This document shows, one piece after another, positions 39,184 through 49,254 of a DNA stretch of 51,378 bases. A program made the translations under genes and the position numbers. The notes under the pieces are model-generated. The model saw only the letters and a list, made by a program, of their open reading frames with translations, did not search any database and was not told the origin of the DNA. Position 1 is the stretch's first letter. Every line of letters begins with the position of its first letter. This DNA comes from Chlorokybus atmophyticus (taxonomy: Eukaryota; Streptophyta; Chlorokybophyceae; Chlorokybales; Chlorokybaceae): positions 383,829-435,206 of the forward strand of contig RHPI01001946.1 of the NCBI GenBank assembly GCA_009103225.1, read 5' to 3'.

Positions 39184-39293
39184 ACATGCTTAGAGTGTAA
39201 GTGTGTTGTGGTAGTGTAGGAAGTTGTGGTTGCTTAAGGGGAGTAGGTTGCGGGCTCTATGTGTAGCAGAAGGGCAACCAATGCCAAAGAAGC

Positions 39294-39967
39294 ATGGACA
39301 ACATGAAGATTACAATTGAGCCGCTGGACGTGGACAACTACAGCACCTGGAGCATCAAGATGGAGCTGCTGGTACACAAGGACATGTGGAAGTATGTGGC
39401 CCCCGCGAAGGATGTGCCTTTGAGAAAGGAGGCAACCTGTGAGGAAGAAGGGAAGAAAGCTTTGGCATTGCTGGGTTTGCACGTTGCTAAGCATCACTTC
39501 ATTATGGTAAGAGAGTGCAAAGGTGCAAAGGACTTTTGAGCAAAGCTTGAGAGCCACTTTAATCTCGCAACATGGCGAGGAGGCTGCAGTTCAGGCAAGA
39601 GCTGAACGCATTGTGGAAGGAGAGTGGAGAGCCAATCACGAAGTTTGTGGCGCATGCAAAGGCGTTGTGGAAGGACTTGCTGGGTGTAGGGCACGAGTTG
39701 AAAGAAGTGGTGTGGGTTGTGCTTTCAGGGTTGCCAAAGATGTATAAGGTGGTGGTGACCATTATGGAGTCTGCAACGGAGGAGTTGACACTTGATGGCA
39801 TAACACCACATCTTCTTCAAGAAGAGCAGCGCTTGCAGAAGGAAGGTTGGGAAGATAGACCAGATGCAGCTATGGCTTTTATGGTAAAGAAAGGCACTCA
39901 TGGTAGCGGCAAGGAGTGTTGGCGTTGCGGCGAGCGTGGTCACTTCAAGTATGAATTTCCCAAATGA
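39294..39967 (+). pseudogene. Copia Gag of the family-B element (broken)
   Basis: Starts MDNMKITIEPLDVDNYSTWSIKMELLV, then ALLGLHVAKHHFIM, a TGA at about 39537, a frameshift near 39570, EPITKFVAHAKALWKDLLGVGHELKE, ITPHLLQEEQRLQ and a CCHC knuckle whose last Cys is Phe (C-WR-C-GERG-H-FKYE-F). It is the only coding region in the element. Recently functional by its limited damage, but not translatable in full now. Confidence 0.85.
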
Positions 39968-40532
39968 AGACGTCCACCTACGGGAGCCCCAATAGCAAGA
40001 AGGGTGAGAGAATTGCACTCTAGGGCTATGATGTAGGTTGGAGAAGGAGGAGGAGATGGTGGCAATCTCTTTTGAATGAAGCTTGGAGGATCTAGCTTCG
40101 TGCTGAGTGCGAGCAGTACTTGGTGGAGGAGGCGTCCTTCATACGTGGGAGCTGGTATATGTCACCTTGGAGTGTTGTAGTGCGTGAAGTACTTGCGGAG
40201 CGTGCCAAGAGCGCGTGGTTGCTGTCTGCTCAACAGCATGGTGTTTGAGCGTGATGCTTGAACACGGATATGAGAGGAGTAGCTGAGCGCGAGAAGCGTG
40301 GAGGTTACACTCTGCGAGCATGGTATATAATGGTATAGCATGGTATATAACTCAAGGTATACTATATGTAAGCGAGCAGGTTGCAGGGTGACAAGTATTG
40401 GGAGCGAGCAGCTCGAGGTGCTAGCGTCATGTATTGGAGCGAGAAGTTCCAAGTTACTTTGAAGGCAATGAAGGCCTGGGAGCTTGTGCATGTTGATATG
40501 CAGATGCGGACAACAAGCTGCCTGCATGGGAG
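39968..40532 (+). other. Non-coding tail of the gag-only element
   Basis: No pol sequence and no supportable gene between gag and the 3' LTR, apart from the terminal purine tract. Confidence 0.6.
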
Positions 40533-40995
40533 TGTTTAAGGTTAAGCATATGAGGTTTGCTAGTATAGTAGGCTTATAGTACATGTTGAAGGTTAAGCAT
40601 ATGAGGTTTGCATAAGCATACTGTAGTATGCTTATGGTACAGTCAGCTTGTTGATGTGACTTGGACCATGTGCGGCGGTTACACAACGGGAGTTACAACA
40701 GGAGTCACGGGAGTTACGAGAGTTACGGTCAACTTTGACTTTAGCCATTAACTAGGGTTGACTAGGGTCGACTTTGACCATTGACTAGTGTTGACTAGAG
40801 TTGACTTTGACTGCGGTCGACTAGTCTTTTCTAATGTTGACTAGCTTAATATATAAGTCACCGTATGTGGCGCACAGGTTGAACTGCAATAGGAACATAC
40901 TTCTCTTCGTTGTCGACATGCTATTGCACTTGTTGTTTCCCTAATGCGAGCGCATGTATGAGGTAGGGCGCATACATGCACACTAGTTCTTAACA
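40533..40995 (+). repeat. Family-B 3' LTR
   Basis: 463 bp; longer than the 5' LTR because the first about 50 bp (GGTTAAGCATATGAGGTTTGC...) are tandemly duplicated, as in the solo LTR at 24068. TTGAC array 40733-40845. Confidence 0.92.
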
Positions 40996-41279
40996 GATGT
41001 CTCCAGCAGTGTTGCAACAACCTCGTGCTCTACTGGTAGCGCTGCGAAAATAGCCAGCACGACCTCCATCTCCTCCATGTTGTGGCCGACGTTGATGAGG
41101 TCTGCCCACAGCTCTCTTGCACACGTAACATACTTTGTGATGGGGTCTGCTGCCTCCTTCTTGAGTGCGCTCAACTGCTTGCATAATTGCAACTTCTTAG
41201 CATTGTTCTTGGCACGGAAAGCGGCTGATGGTTTTTCCTTAGAATGTCCACCATCTTCACATGCCATGAGTATGGGAAA
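40996..41279 (-). pseudogene. copia-3 gag, middle piece
   Basis: Minus strand: FPILMACEDGGHSKEK, FRAKNNAKKLQLCKQLSALKKE, DPITKYVTCARELWADLINVGHN, VLAIFAALPVEHEVVATLLETS. A clear Copia Gag (Retrotran_gag_2 type) reading without stops over 90 codons. It is flanked on both sides by gag-only elements that split the gene. Confidence 0.88.
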
Positions 41280-41639
41280 TGTTGAGAACTAGTGATGCGC
41301 CCAGTGTGTGTGTATTTGCCTCCTATATACAAGTGTGCACACACTAAGGACAAGTGCAGCAAGCACTCCAACTATAGAGACAATGTGCGACCCACTGTAT
41401 TAAGTAGTATACAGTGTCTTATATACTATGCTAGTAAGCACTAGTCAACTCTAGTCAACTTTGGTTAAAGTTAACACTGGTCAACACTAGTCAATGGTCA
41501 AAGTCAACAGTCAAAGTCAACGTTGACCATAACTGCCGTAACTCTCGTAATTCTCGTAACTATAAGGTTAAGCTGATCGTACCAACTACATGTAGGCGCC
41601 GCCTATACATGTACTTTCAACAAGCTATAACATTTAACA
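41280..41639 (-). repeat. Family-C 3' LTR
   Basis: 360 bp, TGTTGAGAAC...CATTTAACA on the plus strand. Contains TTGAC (plus: GTCAA) array at 41441-41530 and GTTAC (plus: GTAAC) repeats at 41533-41562. Confidence 0.92.
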
Positions 41640-42288
41640 CTCCCACGCGAGCAGCTTGACCTTGAACTCCAAGTTGTTCTCGCAAGCTTACCCACATTAA
41701 CTTACCCCATTGAACACTCCCACGGATCTGTTGCTCCCACGGACTTGATGCTTGTCTCCATAACATCATCTTTCTCCTCATGCTGCCAGCAAGACTACAA
41801 GGTTCCAATACTCCTTGTTTCCTTTTGATAGCTGTCGCATCAGATTCCACCACGCCACGCCTGACCTTGCTTAGGTGGTTTCAAGAAGATTCCCTCAATG
41901 GCAAACTATGCTATAAACTACATCAAGTTCTCTACCTTAGCAATGCTGAACCAGAGTGTAGGCCGTGCAAGGGTTGAGCAGACCTTCTACCAAGGAAAGC
42001 ACCCCTCCCATCTTCTGTTAGCTAGCTACACAACTCAGTCCTTGCATGCCAATTACATGAAGTGTTTAATCCGGTACCGTACACCTGTGCGCTACCAAAA
42101 AACAACTCCACAGCAATGCAACCTTTAGTGTATGCAGCTCAGCACCAGCAACTACTCATAGGCTAGCAATAACTCTCACAAACCTTTGTGTCTGCGACCT
42201 CCATCTACGCATGTCCTTCACGCGCCCTTGCAATGGGAGAGGACGGACGAACACCATCCATTGTAACTCCTTGAGGTCCTCACCAATG
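41640..42288 (-). other. Non-coding tail of the family-C element
   Basis: No pol domain found. The first bases form the purine tract of the minus-strand element. Short open frames here have no recognisable content. Confidence 0.55.
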
Positions 42289-43074
42289 CTAGAAAGCAAC
42301 TGCCTCCGTGGCGTGCTCCTCCTTGGTTGCCTCATCGTGGATCCTCTTCTGGCACTCGCGAATGAAGTGGCCCTTCATCTTGCAGTAGTGACACTCTTTG
42401 TCACGTGATGACTTCCCACCACATGCTTTGCTTCTGCTTTGTGTGTGTTGAGAAGATAAGGCAGCAAGTGCGATACGCTCTCCACCATTCTCTATCTCCT
42501 GAACATCCAACTTGCTTTCCACAGCTAGCAGCTTAGGTACTACATCAGCAAACTTCAAAACCACATTTGAGGACTCCACCACAGTCACTAGCGTAGCAAA
42601 GCTCTTTCCTAAGCCAGCTGAGACTGCCCACATCACCTCCTCTTCCTTCACATCGTGGCCCATTGCTGCAAGGTCTTGCCAAAGCTCCCTTGCACGTGAG
42701 ATGTACTTCTGGATTGGCTCTTTGTGCTCCGTTTTTAGAAGTGTCAGCTTGCGTCTCAGCTGCAACTTGAGCGAGTTGCTATTGGCCTTGAAAAGGGTGT
42801 CGAAGACCCCCCACGCCTCACGTTCAGTCTTACAATCCGCAATAAGAGGGAGATGGAAGTCTTTGACGTGCAAGCCTATCAGCGCAAAAGCTGATTGTGA
42901 GTTCTCTGTCCAGGTACTAGTATCACCTGTTCTTAGCCTCAATGATGTGGAGGAGGTGGGATCGACAAAACTCCAGAGCTTCTCGCGGATAAGCACCAAC
43001 TTCATCTTTAGCAACCATGAAGCGTAGTTGTGCAGACCAAGGAACTCACTGGGCATCCTATCTGTGTCAGCCAT
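42289..43074 (-). CDS. gag: Copia Gag of the family-C element, intact
   Basis: 261 residues, ATG start at 43074 (MADTDRMPSEFLGLHNYASWLLKMKLV), no stops. Retrotran_gag_2/UBN2-type domain: LRREKL-like helix region, FALIGLHVKDFHLPLI, EREAWGVFDTLFKANS, EPIQKYISRARELWQDLAAMGHDVKEEEV, VVPKLLAVESKLD. C-terminal CCHC knuckle C-HY-C-KMKG-H-FIRE-C complete. An intact gag with no pol suggests selection or recency and in-trans mobilisation. It forms the particle and packages RNA in related elements. Confidence 0.92.
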   Translation of the reverse strand: MADTDRMPSEFLGLHNYASWLLKMKLVLIREKLWSFVDPTSSTSLRLRTGDTSTWTENSQSAFALIGLHVKDFHLPLIADCKTEREAWGVFDTLFKANSNSLKLQLRRKLTLLKTEHKEPIQKYISRARELWQDLAAMGHDVKEEEVMWAVSAGLGKSFATLVTVVESSNVVLKFADVVPKLLAVESKLDVQEIENGGERIALAALSSQHTQSRSKACGGKSSRDKECHYCKMKGHFIRECQKRIHDEATKEEHATEAVAF

Positions 43075-43182
43075 TGCTTGCTACACAATAGTACAACTCA
43101 CCCTCTCCCCAAGAACACTCTACTAGTAGGCGCCTATGCTCAACACTTTCTCTCACTATCACAAGCGATCACACAAGCGAGC

Positions 43183-43196
43183 GTGGGCCCATAACC
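43183..43196 (-). other. Half tRNA-iMet primer binding site
   Basis: GTGGGCCCATAACC on the plus strand, next to the LTR; its complement pairs with the initiator tRNA anticodon arm. Confidence 0.85.
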
Positions 43197-43594
43197 TGTT
43201 GATAATTAGTGATGCGCCTAGTGTGTGTGTATTTGCCTCCTACATACAAGTGTGCACACACTAAGGACAAGTGCAGTAAGAACTCCAACTGTAGAGACAA
43301 TGTGCGACCCACTGTATTAAGCAGTATACAGTGTCTTATATACTATATTACTAAGCATTAGTCAACTCTAGTCAACTTTGGTCAAAGTCAACACTAGTCA
43401 ACACTAGTCAATGGTCAAAGTCAATGGTCAAAGTTAATGTTGACCATGGTTAACCATAACTGCCGTAACTCCCGTAACTCTTGTAACTCTCGTAACTCTC
43501 GTAACTCCCGTAGTTATACAGGTTAAGCTGATCGTACCAACTACATGTAGGCGCCGCCTATACATGTACTTTCAACAAGCTATAACATTTAACA
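43197..43594 (-). repeat. Family-C 5' LTR
   Basis: 398 bp, same family as 41280-41639 but with extra GTCAA and GTAAC repeats (43355-43515). Minus-strand TATA at about 43340-43347 (CTTATATA on plus). Confidence 0.92.
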
Positions 43595-43818
43595 AAAAAG
43601 TGAAGCGATTTGCAATTCAACACAAGCAAACAGTGTGCTTTTGCTGAATGCTTTAACCACATAGTGTTAGCTCCTGGTAGTGGTGGTGATGCCTTCGGAT
43701 AAACGTACTTCCACATCTTGTTGTGGAGATGAGCAAGGCCTTCGTCTCCGCACACCACATACTGTAATTGTCGGTGTCAAGCTTTGCAATCTGCCCCTTG
43801 TTGTAGGTCGCCTCCATC
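43595..43818 (-). pseudogene. copia-3 gag, N-terminal piece
   Basis: Starts at about 43818 on the minus strand with MEATYNKGQIAKLDTDNYSMWC, then (frameshifted) NKMWKYVYPKASPPLPGANTMWL, and AHCLLVLNCKSLHFF. Collinear with copia-1 gag and continues at 41279. Confidence 0.8.
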
Positions 43819-45250
43819 TTTGTCGCTCCTGCCTTTTTGCAGTTGACACCTTAGGCTCTGCTACTCACAAGCTACCGTACAATTAAATCAAACAGTGCAC
43901 TAGTCTCACACCCCTTATAGGTAGTATGGATCCATACCTGTTGAAGGACTAGCATGCACATGTAGCTGGGACAAGCATGGATACACATATCTGTATCCAT
44001 GGACGAGAGCTATCGCCACCAGAGCATACAGAATTCACATCATAGTCACCTATGGCAAGTTGTCCATTTGCTCTTGTACCAGCCGGTTATACACGCATCT
44101 ACATTTGCAAGCACTACGTAAGCTGTACTCAGACTTTTGCGTCGCTGTAGGTTGCACTGTCTTTCTCACAACCAGAGTTTTCCAATAAGCTCTTACATGC
44201 TTTCTAAGGATCGAAATACATTGAGATAAGAAGTATCATCTAGGCACCTAGTCTAGACACTAGCTGAGCAATGTCTTGCCAAGTCCGAAGTTCACGTGCT
44301 TCACCTTACGAAGTCCTCTACCCCAGTGTGGAGGGGTTGATGCTGATTGTATGTAAGAATACCCTCAACAAGAGCGCAACAACATTCACACCTCCTGAAG
44401 CTTGTAAATGTTAGAGGCAAACAAGATAACAACAACCGTTATTCACCATCGTGTAGTTGTTAATGCAAGTAAATCTTGCCCAGCACAGTTCGCTCCCCTC
44501 CTATCTATAATAGTGGAGAGGTGTGCAAATAGGCAATGTTGAAGTACGACACAACGGGTGTTCTACTGGTAGTTGCAACGATCACTATGTAGACACATCC
44601 AATGCACATTATACGTGTATAATACAATGTTTTGGTAAAAGAGCACAGAATGAATCACTCGGAGTTGGTGCTAAGTCACTTGCAATGCTCTATGCGTGCA
44701 ATTCAATTGTAGCACTATAAACATGCTGTACAGGTTGCAAGTGAAGAGAACACAGCTGGCTTTGGGTGGTGCCGTACAGTCGGGGCGGCTGCAATGTAAG
44801 CGAGATGACGGCAGGCCTTTCACCATATTGCAGGCCTTTCAGAAAGCTTCTGATAGGCCTGCAATATGCTCACAACACACTCTCGCAACACTCACACTCT
44901 TCAAGTTGAGAATATCTGTTATTACAACAATGTCAAACCATAAAGTCTCAACTCTGACCAGCTAACTATTAGGTATAGGGAAGGGTAAGAGTCAAAGTAT
45001 CGTCCTTAAGCGGAAGAGCAAAACTTGCATTATCAACTAACCAGTGGAGGATGCTAGGTGGGTACTTCTACCATTGTGCAGTCACAACAATTGTAATTGT
45101 TGTATCTGTCCTTCCTCTTACATCCGCTTCATTTCACGCGGGAAGCTATCGAGGCTTCTCAGTCATTAATGATGACCAGCAGTTAATCCGACTATGAATC
45201 CGGTTTGAACGCAAAATATTCATAGCAAAAATGGTGCGATAAGGCTGCCT
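43819..45250. other. Unassigned stretch
   Basis: No supportable gene. Just upstream of copia-3 gag, TGTTGAAGGACTAG at about 43939 could be the inner end of that element's LTR, but I found no second copy. A 13-bp repeat GCAGGCCTTTCA-type occurs at about 44811 and 44831 with an inverted partner (TAGGCCTGCAATAT) at 44853. Confidence 0.35.
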
Positions 45251-45409
45251 AGGTTGCATGTGAGCGCTTTTGTTATAAACGGCCTTGTTCATAGTGCTTG
45301 CGGTGGGTGTGTATCTGCAAGCTCCTGCTGTGGCACAATGGCGAGAATGTTGTTGTGGGAGCGGCAGTGCGGAGCCGCTGAGGTGGCGCGTCGGGAGGCG
45401 CAGGCTGTC

Positions 45410-46215
45410 AATGGTCTACGGAGGCGGAGGAGGCCGTTGTTGCCTTGGAAGCTAAGGAAGTTAGTCTCCCTGTGCTGTTAGCTAAGCATGATACTTGGCC
45501 TAAGATAGGTGAGACCTCTGCTAGTGGAGGTCTTGTGGTTGGTGAGGTGAAAGCGCGCCCTGCAAGTGTAGGTGACCCTGCCACTACATTCCTTGCGCAT
45601 GAGCTCACTCGCTAGCCGGCCAATGAGCAGGTACACACGGGAGGTGGACTATCCCACATCCTACACGAAGCGCTGAACTCTTCTCCACATAGGAGGGAAA
45701 CGTGCCGAGATCTTTTACGCAATGACGTACATGACAGCGTGATGTTGCGCTAGCTATGTCGAGTTGTACATGTTGCATGATGTTGATAGCAAGTGCAATC
45801 GCAGATGCTCCAAGACTTGAGGCACCGTCTCTCGTGACCTTGCGACATGATTGCAAGGCGCTGATTGCCGTTGCAACCAAGTACCAAGAACATGGTTCCC
45901 CAACTGCTCATTGCCATGTGCACCAGAGTGTCGCTCCTATAAGGTGACCGCTATATCTCAAGGGTGGGACCCCAACCTACCAGCATAGGAAGCTCGTGGG
46001 CTACCCGAGCAATGCCCCAAGTGCAGGCGCTATAGGTGCTTAACGCGCTGCATGGTTCTCTAGGAGGCCGACGTTGTCTGACAGTGTGGTCCCTGGGCCG
46101 ATCAAGAGCCCCCCTGTGTGGACGCACTACATGCCGCGAAAAGAGTTGCGGATGCTGGCAACTAGGAACCACTACACAATGCTTATAGTGTAGCAGCAAT
46201 AGTGCCATCCATAGT
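45410..46215 (+). pseudogene. Probable gag of the second methyltransferase Gypsy copy
   Basis: EEAVVALEAKEVSLPVLLAK, EVKARPASVGDPATTFLAHEL, then from about 45600 one frame of about 205 codons with no frameshift but about nine stops, all TGA or TAG: SRPMSRYTREVDYPTSYTKR, RAEIFYAMTYMTA, YVELYMLHDVDSKC, RTWFPNCSLPCAPECRSY, GWDPNLPA, CPKCRRYRCLTRCMVL, QCGPWADQEPPC. Cys-rich C-terminus. The gag assignment is by strand and by position upstream of the protease/methyltransferase part (47946-49254) of the same copy, with a Copia gag inserted between. Confidence 0.5.
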
Positions 46216-46489
46216 CGTACTGTGATGTGTATACTTGAGTAGCATCATGTATGCCAGTGTTTACTGTGCTCGCATATACACCCACTCATGCGATGCTATA
46301 TATGGCATCGTGCGCGCATAACAACAGCTGCTGCATGGCCTTCCTCTTGTAGTGGTGACAACCTCCCTAGCTGCGTGCCATAGTGATACCCTCCTAGTTG
46401 TGTGCTCAGTGTGGCATGTACGTCATCACGTGCGCATGGCAATGAGTGCTCATGGCATGACATACACCTCCTCTGCAACTTAAAGCTCA
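46216..46489 (+). other. Gene-free stretch
   Basis: No supportable gene; probably degenerate element sequence between the gag region and the Copia insertion. Confidence 0.35.
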
Positions 46490-47646
46490 AAAGTGCTTCG
46501 CTCCATCTTGCAATATGCCGCCCCTATTACCCTCAAACTCAATCTTAGCACGAGCAGCAGCCTTCATCGAGAACAGACTCGCAGCAACTTAAGGCACCAA
46601 ATGAAACTTTTTCGAGCTGCACTTGCCTTGTTGACCCCCCAATTTGGCAATTAAGAATAACATTGCCCCGACCACTAGCAGCCATCACGTTTCCCATCAT
46701 TGCATACTCAACGGACATGGGCTTGTCCAGGGTTCAGAAGATGACAGAGACAGACTTGTTAACAGTTACACGAGAAGTAGCACACAATTCTTAAGCACGG
46801 ATCAAGATAGGAGTTGAAGCACAGGTAGAAGCAGCTACAATTTTAGTTTTGTTTTATTTTTGCCCTTTTTCTGGCTTGCCATGCTTCTTTTAACATTTCT
46901 CCACATCATACCCAAGCTTGCCATAGCGGTTGCACTTGCGTTGCTTTTTCTATTAACCAACCTGGCCTGAGAACCGCTCTAGCCCAATAACCGGAGCTTG
47001 AATTGGGGCTAGAGCTGTAACCATGCTTAAAACAGCAAAAGCAACTGCATCTAAAGCCTCTTTTGTGAGCCTTTAATTGACTTCAAGTAGCCTTGGCATC
47101 ACCTCATTTAATGTGGGGATCAGTGGCAGGACCTTCCAACACCGTGACCAAGGTGTCAAACGCAGGCAAGTCTGAAAGTTCATAAAGTACAGCTTAAACA
47201 AGCTCAGCTTTTGCAACCGGCAGCCCACGCCCGTAAGGTCCTTCCAAAGCTCTCTTGCCCTTGCAAAGCACTTGGTAGCAGGCTTCCTCGAGTCGTTCCT
47301 CAAATTGTTTACATAATGCTTCAGCTGAACACGCCTGGCATTTTTCTTCGCTTTGAAAGACTTAGAAGAATCAAAGTCACAACTTCTCCCAAGCCTCTCT
47401 AGCAGTGCAGCAAGCATGTAATGTCAAACGGAACTCCCTTACTTGTAAAACAACAATTGCAAGTGCTTTCTTAAAGTTTTGCTTATAAACAGTGCTCCAC
47501 CTTGTAGGTATGGGGTCAACCTCCTCCGGGGTCACAAATTACCACAAGCTCTTGTGCCCGTTCGACCACTTCATGCTACTGCTGCAGGTGTTGTAGTTAT
47601 CATCTCCCAGCGGCTCAAGCACCGCCTTGTTGTAGCTGGTCGCCAT
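46490..47646 (-). pseudogene. copia-4 gag and protease (broken)
   Basis: Starts MATSYNKAVLEPLGDDNYNTC at 47646 on the minus strand, then VREFRLTLHACC, FKAKKNARRVQLKHYVNNLRND, KCFARARELWKDLTGVGCRLQ, a knuckle CNRYGKLGYDVEKC (second Cys and His both changed to Tyr), and protease-end motifs KPMSVEYAMMGNVMA and AASLFSMKAAARAKIEFEGN near 46530. Frameshifts near 47590, 47410, 47200 and 46580. The two zinc ligand losses are both transitions (TGC/CAC to TAT/TAC). Confidence 0.78.
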
Positions 47647-47806
47647 AGTACAACCCCTCAAGGAGAATAGGCCAATTAAGCCAAAGATTAGCAATTTAGG
47701 CTCCCAGACCTCCACAGTCTCGCCATAAATAGCAGAGTCGTAAACCTTTGCTACAGTAGTGCACACTTCCTCCAAGATGTCTATATAAACTCTTAACCCA
47801 ACATAT

Positions 47807-47819
47807 GTGGGCCTTAACC
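47807..47819 (-). other. Degenerate half tRNA-iMet primer site of copia-4
   Basis: GTGGGCCTTAACC on the plus strand versus GTGGGCCCATAACC in the others. The LTR beyond it (47820 to about 47940) is not confirmed. Confidence 0.55.
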
Positions 47820-47945
47820 TTTTAAGATGCAAGCTTTTTAGGGGTAGACACACAACATGACAACCTCAAACCGTCTGTGCAAGCAAAAAAGAGCAAACGA
47901 CACCATGTCAGTTTAGATTATTTATAAGTTTGCACCTCAAAATAT

Positions 47946-48880
47946 GTGGGAAAAGCGCTGAAGCAGGAGCTGCAACATGCGCAACCTCTGAAATGTACGA
48001 AAGAGGTGGTTGAAGCTGATGAAGAGGCGATAGAGATGGAGAGGGAAGCCCATCTACCTAGGAGCAGAGATAAGCGTCCACTTGCTGTACCCAGCTATGA
48101 ACGCGTTAGCATGCGGCGAAATGTCGCAGAAGTATGCAATGAGCGAGAATGAAGACGCGTCAATGGCAAGTTGCCTGGTTGCTAGGTGACAGGAGCGAAA
48201 TTAGTCATTCCGGGTGGAAGAGTTGCTCAGGTGTTGGGGCTGCAAGACATTCATCTCCTAGCTCTTATTGCTCCATATGATCAAGACTGCCTCCTTCGCT
48301 AGTCTTCATCAGTGACCATCTAAATGTTAGGGCAGCGGGGAGGAAAAAACTCTTATATGTCGCACTGCTTTGTCATTGACGCCATTGGATACGACATGTT
48401 TCTGGGTTAAAAGGCACTTTTGCCAGTGGGTGGAGGCTTAGACAACTGCATTTGAAAAAAAATCTTTTGGCCAGAGTTGAAGGATGACCAAGGCATAAAA
48501 AGTTGGCCTACTTTCTCCTGACAATGCTCAAGAATGTCATGAGTTGGGACACAAGGATGGCAACATCTTGCTAAATTAAGGTGGCATGTTACACAAAGTT
48601 GCCATCCACTTAAGATGTTTGAGAGCAATGTGAATAGGAAGCTCACACACGCCTTCAGCAACAGATCTGAGTTAATGACATCAGTAGCATTTACGGAGGA
48701 GCAACTACTTGGGTAGAGCTTGTTTAACAGAAGCTTTTCGCACGACGCTTTGAAGCGTTGCGCAAGGTGGAAGGGGAATGGGTGAAAGTAGTGCACGCAA
48801 GACCACCTGCAAAGAGATCTGAGGGGGTGTCGTTGCAACAGCTACCCCTCGATCCTGCAGCTATCCATTAGAATGTACCC
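47946..48880 (+). pseudogene. Linker and protease of the second methyltransferase Gypsy copy
   Basis: ALKQELQHAQPLKCTKEVVEADEEAIEMEREAH-like linker, then after two stops VTGAKLVIPGGRVAQVLGL at about 48190, where the family has D-TG/SGA, and FVIDAIGYDMFLG (48370-48412) with LLPVGGGLDN. These are retropepsin-like blocks. After about 48430 the frame moves through FEALRKVEGEWVKVVHARP into the methyltransferase. This copy shows that protease lies directly upstream of the methyltransferase. Confidence 0.65.
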
Positions 48881-49254
48881 AAAGAAGGTTTTTGTCTAGC
48901 AGACATCTTTGCTGGATCGATAAGTAGATTAGCTGCATTAAATGCCGGCATTAAAGTACGACAATACTTATACAAGGATCCAAACCTTGTGGCTCAGCAA
49001 AGTGTGGCACATCATGCCACCATTGTATTGCAAAAGTATCCGCAAATTCTGCCACGCAGCGCGTTGCGAGACAGTAAAAAGGCACTGTCTTCTGACATAC
49101 GATTGGTTACAGTAGCGCACCTGTTTGCTGCATGGCAGATTGACATGGTGGTTGCCGGGTGGGATGTCAAGGGGATTGCAGAGCAAAAGCAGAACTTGGA
49201 AAAGGGCTGAAAGACTCACATTTTGAACTATTTTCGGAAATTCCCAGTCCTACA
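48881..49254 (+). pseudogene. C5-cytosine DNA methyltransferase, second copy (truncated)
   Basis: VPKEGFCLADIFAGSISRLAALNAGIKV (motif I, 48880-48955), YLYKDPNLVAQQSVAHH, LQKYPQILPRSALRDSKKAL, DIRLVTVAHLFAAWQIDMVVAGW, then a one-base deletion, after which CQGDCRA-KAEL (motif IV Cys-Gln) and GLKDSHFELFSEI follow in the next frame. Collinear with 21122-21470 and clearly homologous. It is cut at 49254 by the minus-strand chromovirus, so motifs VI-X are missing. The frame break falls right at the catalytic motif. Confidence 0.82.

Larger units (their letters stand above)
38759..40995 (+). mobile_element. Gag-only, internally deleted Copia element (family B)
   Basis: 2237 bp: 5' LTR 38759-39169, half-tRNA primer site 39170-39183, gag 39294-39967, short non-coding tail, purine tract GCATGGGAG (40524-40532), 3' LTR 40533-40995. 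Perfect target duplication GATGT (38754-38758; 40996-41000). No protease, integrase or RT remains, so it depends on enzymes from a relative. Confidence 0.92.
41280..43594 (-). mobile_element. Gag-only, internally deleted Copia element (family C)
   Basis: Minus-strand element of 2315 bp: 5' LTR 43197-43594, primer site 43183-43196, intact gag 43074-42289, tail, purine tract (CTCCCACGCG on plus, 41640-41649), 3' LTR 41280-41639. Pol is absent. It sits in copia-3 gag between LHFF and PILMACEDG; flanks GGAAA and AAAAA give only an imperfect target duplication. Confidence 0.9.

Noticed and set aside
41400-41562. CRISPR-like repeat array
   Set aside because: Short, degenerate TTGAC/GTTAC words without uniform spacers, located in LTR promoters of a eukaryotic element.
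48407-48838. 143-codon minus-strand frame
   Set aside because: It is the shadow of the plus-strand Gypsy protease/linker region, whose translation shows conserved blocks; the minus frame shows none.
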